Of a DNA stretch of 7,491 bases, positions 1-5,385 are shown in pieces; position 1 is the stretch's first letter, and every line of letters begins with the position of its first letter. The position numbers were made by a program, and so were the translations under genes. The stretch covers positions 1-7,491 of the forward strand of contig WJJN01000264.1 of assembly GCA_014729735.1 (NCBI GenBank). The letters are read 5' to 3'. The notes below the pieces were generated by a model. That model ran no database searches, was not told where the DNA came from, and saw only the letters and a list, made by a program, of their open reading frames with translations. This DNA is from Candidatus Zhuqueibacterota bacterium. GTDB lineage: Bacteria > Zhuqueibacterota > Zhuqueibacteria > Thermofontimicrobiales > Thiofontviventaceae.

Positions 1-774
1 ATCGAAACCGGATAATATGACAGCTTCCGGCGTATCATCCACAATTACTTCAATGCCAGTGCTCGTTTCGAATGCTCTGATGTTTCTTCCTTCCCGACCG
101 ATAATTCTGCCTTTCATTTCGTCATTTGGTAAATTAACAACCGATACTGTCGTTTCAACAGAATGATCGGCAGCCGTCCGCTGAATCGCCTGAATAATGA
201 TTTCCTTTGCTTCTTTGTTCGCGGTTTGCTTTGCTTTATCCTTAATGTCTTTTACTAATTGTGCAGCTTCCTGTTTAGCTTTATCAATAAGGTTTTCCAT
301 CAAAATTCGTTTGGCTTCCTCATTGGAAATACCGGAAATTTTTTCCAAACGAGTATTTTGTTCCTGAATTAGTCGATCGAGTTCTCCGTTTTTGTTCTTA
401 AGTTTTTTCTCTTTATCTTTCAATGATCTGTCCATATAAGACAAATCTTTTTCTTTTTTGTTTAATAGATCGACTTTGCGATCCATGTTAATTTCTTTAT
501 TAGTTAGCTGTTTTTCGAGCTCCATTATCTCGACTCTTCGAGCTTTGGTTTCACTTTCGAAATTTTGTTTTAAACGAATCCATTCATCCTTAACTTCGAG
601 TAGTTTTTCTTTTTTGAGTGTCTCTGCACTTTTTTCTGCATCGGCGATTATTTTTTCAGCCATTTTTTCTGCATTTGCAATTTTACCCTGCCCGACTTTT
701 TTACTACTTAACCATCCTCCAATAAAAGCAACCACTCCAATTGCGACGACGGCAAACATCCAATATATTTCCAT
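1..774 (-). CDS. rny: Ribonuclease Y, N-terminal half (partial)
   Basis: RNase Y is a membrane-anchored endoribonuclease that initiates mRNA decay. The visible part is 258 residues and runs off the window, so about half of the usual roughly 520-residue protein is seen. Residues about 4-22 form one membrane segment. A long charged region rich in Lys and Glu, about 25-200, is the family's coiled coil. A KH RNA-binding domain begins near residue 208, with the GxxG loop G226-R-E-G229 inside RIIGREGRN and then TPEAVILSGFD. The catalytic HD domain lies outside the window. The start ATG at 774 follows GGAGG with a 4-base spacer, and the membrane segment begins right after it. It is the last gene of the thrS-to-zapA block, separated from zapA by 130 bases that contain a long inverted repeat. 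No frameshift is seen. The family assignment is firm. Confidence 0.97.
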   Translation of the reverse strand, partial: MEIYWMFAVVAIGVVAFIGGWLSSKKVGQGKIANAEKMAEKIIADAEKSAETLKKEKLLEVKDEWIRLKQNFESETKARRVEIMELEKQLTNKEINMDRKVDLLNKKEKDLSYMDRSLKDKEKKLKNKNGELDRLIQEQNTRLEKISGISNEEAKRILMENLIDKAKQEAAQLVKDIKDKAKQTANKEAKEIIIQAIQRTAADHSVETTVSVVNLPNDEMKGRIIGREGRNIRAFETSTGIEVIVDDTPEAVILSGFD

Positions 775-803
775 TGATCCTCCAAATTCAATATATTCAA
801 TAC

Positions 804-878
804 AAAAAATCCCTATTTTAAGTAATAATGTCCCTTACAGGACTACAAGGTGATGCTTAATTACTTAAAATAGGGATT
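804..878 (-). ncRNA. Long stem-loop with U tract between zapA and rny (candidate small RNA or terminator)
   Basis: Positions 808-826 and 860-878 form a perfect 19-bp inverted repeat around a 33-base loop. On the minus strand the loop holds a second hairpin, at about 839-856, made from CCTTGTA and TGTAAGG with two G-U pairs. The fold is therefore a long closing stem, an internal bubble and a terminal hairpin. On the minus strand a T6 run (804-809) follows the stem, as in an intrinsic terminator. A perfect TATAAT (880-885) sits just before the stem, but no good -35 is seen. The element could be a terminator or attenuator between zapA and rny, a 5' leader structure of rny, or a small RNA of about 75 nt. 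The 6S RNA gene follows zapA in gammaproteobacteria, and the fold resembles a miniature 6S. However, 75 nt is much shorter than typical 6S, so that identity is only a hypothesis. Confidence 0.45.
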
Positions 879-904
879 AATTATATGAATCTTAAGAGTG
901 GTTC

Positions 905-1222
905 TTATTCGTGTTCTTCAGAATAATAGAATTTTAATTTCTCGTCTAAAAGATCGGTTATGCGTTTGATCCTTTCACTTGTTTCTTTTGACTCAGCACC
1001 CTTGTGAATGGATTGTTCTCGAAATAATTCATCCGTAATATTTAGCGCAGCTAAAATAGCGATTTTTAATGCGGAATCGCTGGATGCATTTTTGTTGATT
1101 TCCCTCATTTTGCTATCAACATATTTTGCGACCCGGCGAATATATTCTACATCGGTATTTCCTTTTATAGGATAATCATTTCCATAGATATTTACTTTAA
1201 GTATATTAAAATCTTCACTCAT
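905..1222 (-). CDS. zapA: Cell division protein ZapA
   Basis: ZapA binds FtsZ and stabilises and bundles its protofilaments at the division ring in the cytoplasm. The 105-residue length is typical. The N-terminus (VNIYGNDYPIKG, about residues 10-21) is the family's beta-strand FtsZ-binding head. It is followed by DVEYIRRVAKYVDSKMREI and then ALKIAILAALNITDELF, the conserved helix pair leading into the C-terminal coiled coil. The tail is rich in Lys and Glu and forms the dimerisation helix. No Shine-Dalgarno site precedes the ATG at 1222. A perfect TATAAT (1237-1242, minus strand) lies close upstream but lacks a recognisable -35, so a weak internal promoter with a very short leader is possible. 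It sits 52 bases after the ZapB-like coiled-coil gene, a known zapA partner arrangement, and precedes rny. Confidence 0.93.
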   Translation of the reverse strand: MSEDFNILKVNIYGNDYPIKGNTDVEYIRRVAKYVDSKMREINKNASSDSALKIAILAALNITDELFREQSIHKGAESKETSERIKRITDLLDEKLKFYYSEEHE

Positions 1223-1274
1223 TAATCTATTTAAAAATTATAATTAATACCCAAGTAATTAATATACCACCTTG

Positions 1275-1562
1275 TTATAATGGAGGAATGTTTTCTATAC
1301 TATCCAGCTTTGCCAACATTCCTTCTATTTTGTCCTTTATCTCCCTTTCCTTTTCAATGAATAGGCTTGAACTCCTGGTGTTTTTTTTAAGGTGTTTATA
1401 CTCGTCTTTTATTCTTTCTATCTCGCTTTCGCGACTTTTGATAATTTTCTTCAGATGCAGGTTATCTTTTTGTAATTGATCTTTTTCAGCTTGGATTTTT
1501 TCTATTAAAGTTAAAATCTTTTTCACTTTTATTTCTAAAAGATCAAGCTGATTTGGCTGCAT
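1275..1562 (-). CDS. ZapB-like small coiled-coil protein (putative cell division factor)
   Basis: This 95-residue protein is almost entirely one predicted coiled coil. Heptad-like spacing of Leu and Ile runs from about residue 7 to 60 (LDLLEIKVKKILTLIEKI, then KDNLHLKKIIKSRE), dense in Lys and Glu. A short second helix ends in EGMLAKLDSIENIPPL. Small coiled-coil proteins of this shape with a closing M/V-x-x-L-L-x-x-L-D/E helix are commonly encoded just upstream of zapA. They are annotated as ZapB-like or as hypothetical coiled-coil proteins. ZapB is a cytoplasmic coiled coil that joins the Z-ring through ZapA, so position and shape agree. The start ATG at 1562 follows AGGAG with a 7-base spacer. 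The function is inferred from shape and neighbourhood because coiled-coil sequence carries little family signal. Confidence 0.72.
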   Translation of the reverse strand: MQPNQLDLLEIKVKKILTLIEKIQAEKDQLQKDNLHLKKIIKSRESEIERIKDEYKHLKKNTRSSSLFIEKEREIKDKIEGMLAKLDSIENIPPL

Positions 1563-1610
1563 TAAAAGACTCCTGCATCAAGTTTATGTTTAAATGCACT
1601 ATAACAATAG

Positions 1611-1958
1611 TTATGATTGAACTTGTTGAACAATTTTTTCAAATGTGTCGGGATCTGTTACAGCGATATGAGCAAGAATTTTCCTGTCAATAATAATATT
1701 CTTCTTGTTCATAGCATTAATAAATGCAGAATACGTTACACCATTCATGCGCAGTGCTGCATTGATGCGCGTAATCCATAACTTTCTGAATTCACTTTTC
1801 CTCTTCTTTCGATCCCGATAGGCATATTGAAGACTGCGTTCAACGGTTTCGGTTGCTGTTCTAAGTAATTTGCTACGTCCCCCTCGATAGCCTTTTGCTA
1901 GCTTTAATATCTTCTTCCTTCTTCTATGTGATGGTACGCTATATTTCGATCTAGGCAT
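1611..1958 (-). CDS. rplT: 50S ribosomal protein L20
   Basis: L20 binds 23S rRNA early and is needed for assembly of the large subunit. In several bacteria it also represses translation of its own operon. At 115 residues it is close to the usual 115-120. The basic N-terminal tail (HRRRKKILKLAKGYRGGRSK, about residues 11-30) and the globular part (FRKLWITRINAALR, then YSAFINAMNKKNIIIDRKILAHIA) are family hallmarks. The ATG at 1958 follows GGAGG with a 4-base spacer, only 13 bases after rpmI, so the two are certainly co-transcribed. In many FCB relatives pheS and pheT follow rplT. Here the coiled-coil gene and zapA follow directly. Confidence 0.98.
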   Translation of the reverse strand: MPRSKYSVPSHRRRKKILKLAKGYRGGRSKLLRTATETVERSLQYAYRDRKKRKSEFRKLWITRINAALRMNGVTYSAFINAMNKKNIIIDRKILAHIAVTDPDTFEKIVQQVQS

Positions 1959-1971
1959 ATTTCCTCCGCAA

Positions 1972-2166
1972 TCAAGCTAAGATTAGAGTTTTTATTCGTT
2001 TATCGTCACGTTTTGAAACTAATTCAGATTTTCTTAGTTTTCTCTTGGTTTTAGGTGATTTTTTTGTTAGAATATGGCTGGCAAAAGCATGATGCCTTTT
2101 TACTTTGCCACTACCAGTTACTTTAAATCGTTTAACTGCTCCACGTTTGCTTTTCATTTTTGGCAT
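1972..2166 (-). CDS. rpmI: 50S ribosomal protein L35
   Basis: L35 is a small basic protein of the large ribosomal subunit. The 64-residue length matches the family. The sequence opens MPKMKSKRGAVKRFKVTGSGKVKR, which is the L35 signature, and then has HHAFASHILTKKSPKTKRKLRK. The gene lies 19 bases after infC and 13 bases before rplT, the standard infC-rpmI-rplT order, in which translation is often coupled and repressed by L20. The site before the ATG is weak (a GGGG run), so translation may depend on coupling from infC. That last point is an inference. Confidence 0.98.
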   Translation of the reverse strand: MPKMKSKRGAVKRFKVTGSGKVKRHHAFASHILTKKSPKTKRKLRKSELVSKRDDKRIKTLILA

Positions 2167-2185
2167 AACTAAACCCCATCTGTCT

Positions 2186-2695
2186 TTATTTCTTTATTAA
2201 AAACAAGACCATATTCCTGCCTTCGAGTTTGGGCTTGTTTTCAGCTTTTGCAATGTCATCCAATTCTTCCATGATTCTGTTCAAAAGTTGTTTTCCAAAT
2301 TCCTGATGTGCCATTTCTCTTCCACGGAACATGACATTGAATTTTACCTTATTTCCCTGTTCTAAAAATTTACGAGCGTTTTTGAGTTTAAAATCAAAAT
2401 CATGATCTTCGATACTTGGGCGAAGCCGTATTTCCTTAACCTGAATAACATGTTGTTTTTTCCGAACAAGCTTTTCCTTTTTGCTCAACTCGTATTTATA
2501 TTTTCCGAAATCCATTATTTTGCAAACAGGCGGATCGGAGTTAGGTGACACTTCGACCAGATCCAATCCCTGCTCTTCAGCGAGTTCATTCGCTTTTTGG
2601 ATTCCTAATATTCCAACTTGTGCTCCATCAGATCCAATGACTCGAACTTTAGGAACTCTGATTTGCTCGTTTACTCTTATTGCTTTTTTCTTAAT
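2186..2695 (-). CDS. infC: Translation initiation factor IF-3 with an AUU start codon
   Basis: IF3 binds the 30S subunit, prevents premature 50S joining and proofreads the start codon and initiator tRNA. Read from 2695 the protein is 169 residues, near the usual 170-180. The N-terminal domain (RVNEQIRVPKVRVIG, then DLVEVSPNSDPPVCKIMDFGKYKYE) covers about residues 7-70. After a Lys-rich linker, the C-terminal domain begins at about K87 (KEIRLRP) and includes KFNVMFRGREM. The reading frame has no ATG, GTG or TTG before the TTG at 2566, and starting there would delete half of the conserved N-terminal domain. An ATT at 2693-2695 lies 9 bases after GGAGG (2705-2709) and gives a normal N-terminus. 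infC of Escherichia coli and many other bacteria starts at AUU, letting IF3 repress its own synthesis. The gene lies 31 bases after thrS. Confidence 0.96.
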   Translation of the reverse strand: MKKKAIRVNEQIRVPKVRVIGSDGAQVGILGIQKANELAEEQGLDLVEVSPNSDPPVCKIMDFGKYKYELSKKEKLVRKKQHVIQVKEIRLRPSIEDHDFDFKLKNARKFLEQGNKVKFNVMFRGREMAHQEFGKQLLNRIMEELDDIAKAENKPKLEGRNMVLFLIKK

Positions 2696-2704
2696 TTTAA
2701 AATT

Positions 2705-2709
2705 CCTCC
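2705..2709 (-). promoter_or_regulatory. Shine-Dalgarno site that sets the infC AUU start
   Basis: The minus strand reads GGAGG here, 9 bases before the ATT at 2693-2695. It is the only strong ribosome binding site in the thrS-infC gap. Its spacing fits the AUU and no in-frame ATG, GTG or TTG lies nearby, so this site decides the start of infC. Confidence 0.85.
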
Positions 2710-2726
2710 AAATAGTCGTGCTATTC

Positions 2727-4652
2727 TTATTCGCTTTTATTTTCTATTTCCGATGAAATTCTTTCAATAAATGTGGTCAGGTCAAATGCTCCCTGATCTC
2801 CTTCTCTGCGCTTTCGAACAGCAACTTTTTTGTTATTCACTTCTGCATCGCCGATAACTAACATATATGGAATTTTCTGTAATTCTGCTTCCCTAATCTT
2901 ATAACCGATTTTTTCATTGCGATCATCAATCTTAACACGAATATCGGCTTTCTTTAATTGCAGTTCAATCTCTTTAGCATACTCGTGTTGATTGTCGGTT
3001 ATCGGCAAAACAACAACCTGTAGCGGAGATAACCAAATCGGGAATGCACCGCCGTAGTGTTCGATTAAAACGCCGAAAAACCTTTCAAGTGAACCCATTA
3101 ACGCACGATGTATCATAATTGGTTGATGGTCGAAACCATCCTGCCCTCGGAAAGTAATATTAAATCGTTCCGGTTCATTAAAATCAACCTGAATTGTGCT
3201 GCATTGCCATGAGCGTTCCAGAACGTCTTTTATTTTTATATCAATTTTAGGACCGTAAAATACGCCTTCTCCGGGATCTATTTCATAATCCAGATTAAAT
3301 TCTTCCAACGCGTTTTTCAGTGCGGTAGTGGCTTTATCCCAATTTTCTTCAGTGCCGACAAATTTTTCAGGTCTAGTGGACAGGTATACTTCGTATTTAT
3401 CGAAACCAAAAGAATGCAGTACAAAGGTCGTAATATCCAGACAATTTAATATTTCCTGCTGCAATTGATCTTGCCGGCAAAATACATGTGCATCATCTTG
3501 TGTAAAACCGCGAACTCGCATCAAGCCGTGTAGTACACCCGAACGTTCATATCGGTAAACAGTACCCAGTTCTGCCCATCGTATTGGAAGGTCTTTGTAG
3601 CTCCTCGTTTGAGATTTATAGATTGCCAGATGAAAGGGGCAATTCATCGGTTTAATTTGGTATTTCACATTTTCCATATCCAACGGAGCGAACATGTTTT
3701 CCGCAAAGAAATCCAAGTGTCCGCTTTTATCCCATAAATTCAAACGAGCAATATGGGGCGTAAAAACTAATTCATAATCTCTTTTTAAATGAGCATCTCT
3801 CCAGAAATCCTCGATAATCTTACGCATCAGTGCACCTTTTGGATGCCACAAAATAAGACCTGCACCAATTTCGTCATTGATCGTAAATAAATCGAGTTCC
3901 TTCCCTAGCTTTCGATGATCGCGCTTTTTGGCTTCTTCCAGCTTTTCGAGAAAATCATCTAATTGTTTTTTCTTTGGGAAGGAAATTCCATATATCCGTT
4001 GCAACATTGGACGGGATTCATCTCCCTTCCAATACGCACCGGCGATATTCAGAAGCTTGAAATATTTAATATAATTTGTCGAAGGAACATGAGGACCTGA
4101 ACACAGATCGACAAATTCTCCTTCTTTATATATACTTAATCTATTATTTAAATCGCTTATATGCTCAACTTTGTATTTCTCGTTTTTTTCATCAAATAGC
4201 TTCAGAGCTTCATCTTTATTTAAAATTTTTCTAATGAAAATATTATCGCGGTCAATGATTTCCTGCATCTTGTTTTCAATTGAATCGAGATCATCCGGTG
4301 TTATAGCTTTATCCAACTCGATATCGTAGTAAAAGCCATTTTCGATAGCCGGACCGAATCCAAATTTTGCATCCGGGAACAGCTCTTTTATAGCATGTGC
4401 CATAATGTGAGAAGTGCTATGCCAGTATGTTTCCAATCCTTCCGCATCATCGTATCCGATAAAAAGCAATTTGCCATCATCTTCTAATGGTCGATTCAGG
4501 TCGTGCAATTCATCATTGAACTTGGAGACGATGGTATTTTTAGCAAGCCCTTTACTGATTTGATTGACAATTTCGCCAGGTGTAATTCCCTTGCTGTATT
4601 CTCTTTGATCTCCGTCAGGAAACTGTATTTTAATTTTTTTATTCATGAGCAT
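2727..4652 (-). CDS. thrS: Threonyl-tRNA synthetase
   Basis: ThrRS charges tRNA-Thr with threonine in the cytoplasm and clears mischarged Ser-tRNA-Thr. The 641-residue length matches E. coli (642), and all domains are present. A TGS domain covers about 1-65. The editing domain carries H78-x3-H82 and C184-x3-H188. The class II catalytic core follows. Its zinc ligands are C338 (in MNCPFH), H389 (DDAHVF) and H515 (MIHRA). Motif 2 lies around RWAELGTVYRYERSG. Motif 3 is HRALMGSLERFFGVLIEHYGG. The anticodon-binding domain begins near WLSPLQVVVLPI. The start may be the ATG at 4652 or the one at 4646, because neither has a well-spaced Shine-Dalgarno site. It follows a tRNA cluster by 92 bases and precedes infC by 31. 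The leader contains a hairpin that might be regulatory. Confidence 0.98.
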   Translation of the reverse strand: MLMNKKIKIQFPDGDQREYSKGITPGEIVNQISKGLAKNTIVSKFNDELHDLNRPLEDDGKLLFIGYDDAEGLETYWHSTSHIMAHAIKELFPDAKFGFGPAIENGFYYDIELDKAITPDDLDSIENKMQEIIDRDNIFIRKILNKDEALKLFDEKNEKYKVEHISDLNNRLSIYKEGEFVDLCSGPHVPSTNYIKYFKLLNIAGAYWKGDESRPMLQRIYGISFPKKKQLDDFLEKLEEAKKRDHRKLGKELDLFTINDEIGAGLILWHPKGALMRKIIEDFWRDAHLKRDYELVFTPHIARLNLWDKSGHLDFFAENMFAPLDMENVKYQIKPMNCPFHLAIYKSQTRSYKDLPIRWAELGTVYRYERSGVLHGLMRVRGFTQDDAHVFCRQDQLQQEILNCLDITTFVLHSFGFDKYEVYLSTRPEKFVGTEENWDKATTALKNALEEFNLDYEIDPGEGVFYGPKIDIKIKDVLERSWQCSTIQVDFNEPERFNITFRGQDGFDHQPIMIHRALMGSLERFFGVLIEHYGGAFPIWLSPLQVVVLPITDNQHEYAKEIELQLKKADIRVKIDDRNEKIGYKIREAELQKIPYMLVIGDAEVNNKKVAVRKRREGDQGAFDLTTFIERISSEIENKSE

Positions 4653-4688
4653 AATTACATTTTATTAACATTACTCCAAATATCACAG

Positions 4689-4720
4689 AGCCGAATCTTG
4701 AACAAGGTCACGATCCGGCT
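4689..4720 (-). promoter_or_regulatory. thrS leader hairpin
   Basis: Two 9-base arms (4689-4697 and 4712-4720) pair with one G-U wobble. On the minus strand they read AGCCGGATC and GATTCGGCT. The 14-base loop can form a further TGA/TCA pairing around CCTTGT. No T run follows, so it is not a classical terminator for the tRNA cluster. It lies 36 bases before the thrS ATG. E. coli thrS is controlled by ThrRS binding to an anticodon-like hairpin in its leader. The loop here contains UUGUU, which includes the Thr anticodon UGU, but that could be chance. A T-box is unlikely because the whole gap is only 92 bases. Confidence 0.4.
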
Positions 4721-4744
4721 TCCCTATTTTAACGAAAATTTTTG

Positions 4745-4818
4745 TGGGCGATACTGGACTTGAACCAGTGACCTCTTGCATGTCAAGCAAGCACTCTAAC
4801 CACCTGAGCTAATCGCCC
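4745..4818 (-). tRNA. tRNA-Val (GAC)
   Basis: A complete 74-nt cloverleaf. The acceptor stem GGGCGAT pairs with ATCGCCC and the discriminator is A. The anticodon stem CTTGC/GCAAG encloses the loop TTGACAT, whose anticodon GAC reads valine codons. The T arm is ACTGG-TTCAAGT-CCAGT. CCA is not encoded (the bases after the discriminator are CAA), so it must be added by the CCA-adding enzyme. It is the last tRNA of the four-gene cluster and the nearest to thrS. Confidence 0.97.
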
Positions 4819-4875
4819 TGATATTGCTAAGTGATTATGTATTAAAGGTGAATTGTTCATTTTTATGATTTGACG

Positions 4876-4962
4876 TGCCGAGGGCCGGAGTCGAACCGGC
4901 ACGGACTTAAAAAGTCCGAGGGATTTTAAGTCCCTTGCGTCTCCCAATTTCGCCACCCCGGC
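4876..4962 (-). tRNA. tRNA-Leu (UAA)
   Basis: A type II tRNA of 87 nt. The acceptor stem GCCGGGG pairs with CCTCGGC with one G-U pair, and the discriminator is A as expected for leucine. The anticodon stem AGGGA/TCCCT encloses CTTAAAA, with anticodon TAA. The long variable arm is CGGACTT-TTT-AAGTCCG. The T arm has GTTCGA. No CCA is encoded. It lies 57 bases before tRNA-Val and 21 bases after tRNA-Cys. Confidence 0.97.
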
Positions 4963-4983
4963 ATTTTATGTCCTAACGCAATG

Positions 4984-5056
4984 AGGCGGCGATCGGAGTC
5001 GAACCGATGAATAGAGGTTTTGCAGACCTCCGCCTTAGCCACTTGGCTACGCCGCC
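4984..5056 (-). tRNA. tRNA-Cys (GCA)
   Basis: A 73-nt cloverleaf. The acceptor stem GGCGGCG pairs with CGCCGCC, and the discriminator is U, the identity base for cysteine. The anticodon stem GAGGT/ACCTC encloses CTGCAAA, with anticodon GCA. The T arm contains GTTCGA. CCA is not encoded. It lies 10 bases after tRNA-Gly in the same transcript. Confidence 0.97.
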
Positions 5057-5066
5057 ATAAATATTG

Positions 5067-5138
5067 AGCGGGAGACGGGATTTGAACCCGCGACCCTCAC
5101 CTTGGCAAGGTGATGTTCTTCCACTGAACTACTCCCGC
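5067..5138 (-). tRNA. tRNA-Gly (GCC)
   Basis: A 72-nt cloverleaf. The acceptor stem GCGGGAG pairs with CTCCCGC, and the discriminator is U, usual for bacterial tRNA-Gly. The anticodon stem TCACC/GGTGA encloses TTGCCAA, with anticodon GCC. CCA is not encoded. It is the first gene of the cluster and sits directly behind a strong promoter, whose predicted start leaves a 5' leader of only a few bases. Confidence 0.97.
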
Positions 5139-5148
5139 AAGTCTCAAA

Positions 5149-5177
5149 AATATAAGGAAAAATTTAAAATTATGCAA
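5149..5177 (-). promoter_or_regulatory. Promoter of the tRNA cluster
   Basis: The minus strand has TTGCAT (5172-5177), a 17-base spacer and TATATT (5149-5154). The -10 ends 10 bases before the first base of tRNA-Gly. Upstream of the -35 the DNA is very A/T-rich, like an UP element, and includes a 7-bp inverted repeat TTTCAAA/TTTGAAA (5185-5200). This promoter would drive Gly-Cys-Leu-Val and perhaps, by read-through, thrS. Confidence 0.7.
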
Positions 5178-5220
5178 GTCTTTTTTTCAAAAATTTGAAA
5201 TTTCAGCAATAAAATATTAA

Positions 5221-5349
5221 TTATTGATTTTTCAATCGTTCCAGTATTTTATTTCGCCTTTTTCGAAGTTTCTGACGCTGCTGATACGTATATCGGTAAA
5301 ATCCATAGGTGATTAACAGCAGAATCATTATAAGTACCAGTTTAATCAT
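5221..5349 (-). CDS. Small single-pass membrane protein, 42 aa (unrecognised)
   Basis: The predicted protein begins MIKLVLIMILLLITYGFYRY, a strongly hydrophobic segment (about residues 2-20). The remaining 22 residues are very basic and polar (QQRQKLRKRRNKILERLK), forming a likely amphipathic helix. By the positive-inside rule the C-terminus would be cytoplasmic. I do not recognise a family. A near-consensus promoter lies directly upstream (TTGACA-17-TATATT), with its -10 ending 7 bases before the ATG. The mRNA should therefore begin at or within a few bases of the AUG, and there is no usable Shine-Dalgarno site. The clean membrane-plus-basic-tail composition and the promoter support a real gene. 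Its short length and lack of a recognised homologue argue for caution. It lies 82 bases upstream of tRNA-Gly on the same strand. A chance frame within a tRNA-cluster leader is the main alternative. Confidence 0.55.
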   Translation of the reverse strand: MIKLVLIMILLLITYGFYRYTYQQRQKLRKRRNKILERLKNQ

Positions 5350-5356
5350 TGATGTA

Positions 5357-5385
5357 AATATACTCTATTTTTTTTATTTTGTCAA
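5357..5385 (-). promoter_or_regulatory. Near-consensus sigma-70-type promoter upstream of the small membrane protein
   Basis: The minus strand has a perfect TTGACA (5380-5385), an A-rich 17-base spacer and TATATT (5357-5362). Transcription should begin near 5350, next to the ATG at 5349. Reading on, it could also serve as a second, distal promoter for the tRNA cluster. A perfect palindrome GACATATGTC (5410-5419) is centred about 64 bases upstream of the predicted start. Confidence 0.75.

Noticed and set aside
458..853. Plus-strand open frame of 131 codons
   Set aside because: It is antisense to rny, whose coding assignment is certain. Its Ser/Phe/Ile-rich composition is the complement of a Lys/Glu-rich coiled coil.
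1288..1479. Plus-strand open frame of 63 codons
   Set aside because: It is antisense to the ZapB-like gene and low in complexity, a shadow of the coiled coil.
2481..2756. Plus-strand open frame of 91 codons
   Set aside because: It is antisense to the N-terminal part of infC and crosses the infC Shine-Dalgarno. There is no independent support.
4721..4732. TCCCTATTTTAA shared with the zapA-rny stem (810-821)
   Set aside because: A 12-base match between two AT-rich sites in 7.5 kb is expected by chance.
4653..4744. T-box riboswitch for thrS
   Set aside because: The gap between tRNA-Val and thrS is only 92 bases, too short for a T-box with its stems and antiterminator, and no T-box core sequence was seen.
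4503..4763. Plus-strand open frame of 86 codons
   Set aside because: It covers thrS and tRNA-Val on the opposite strand, so it is not a gene.
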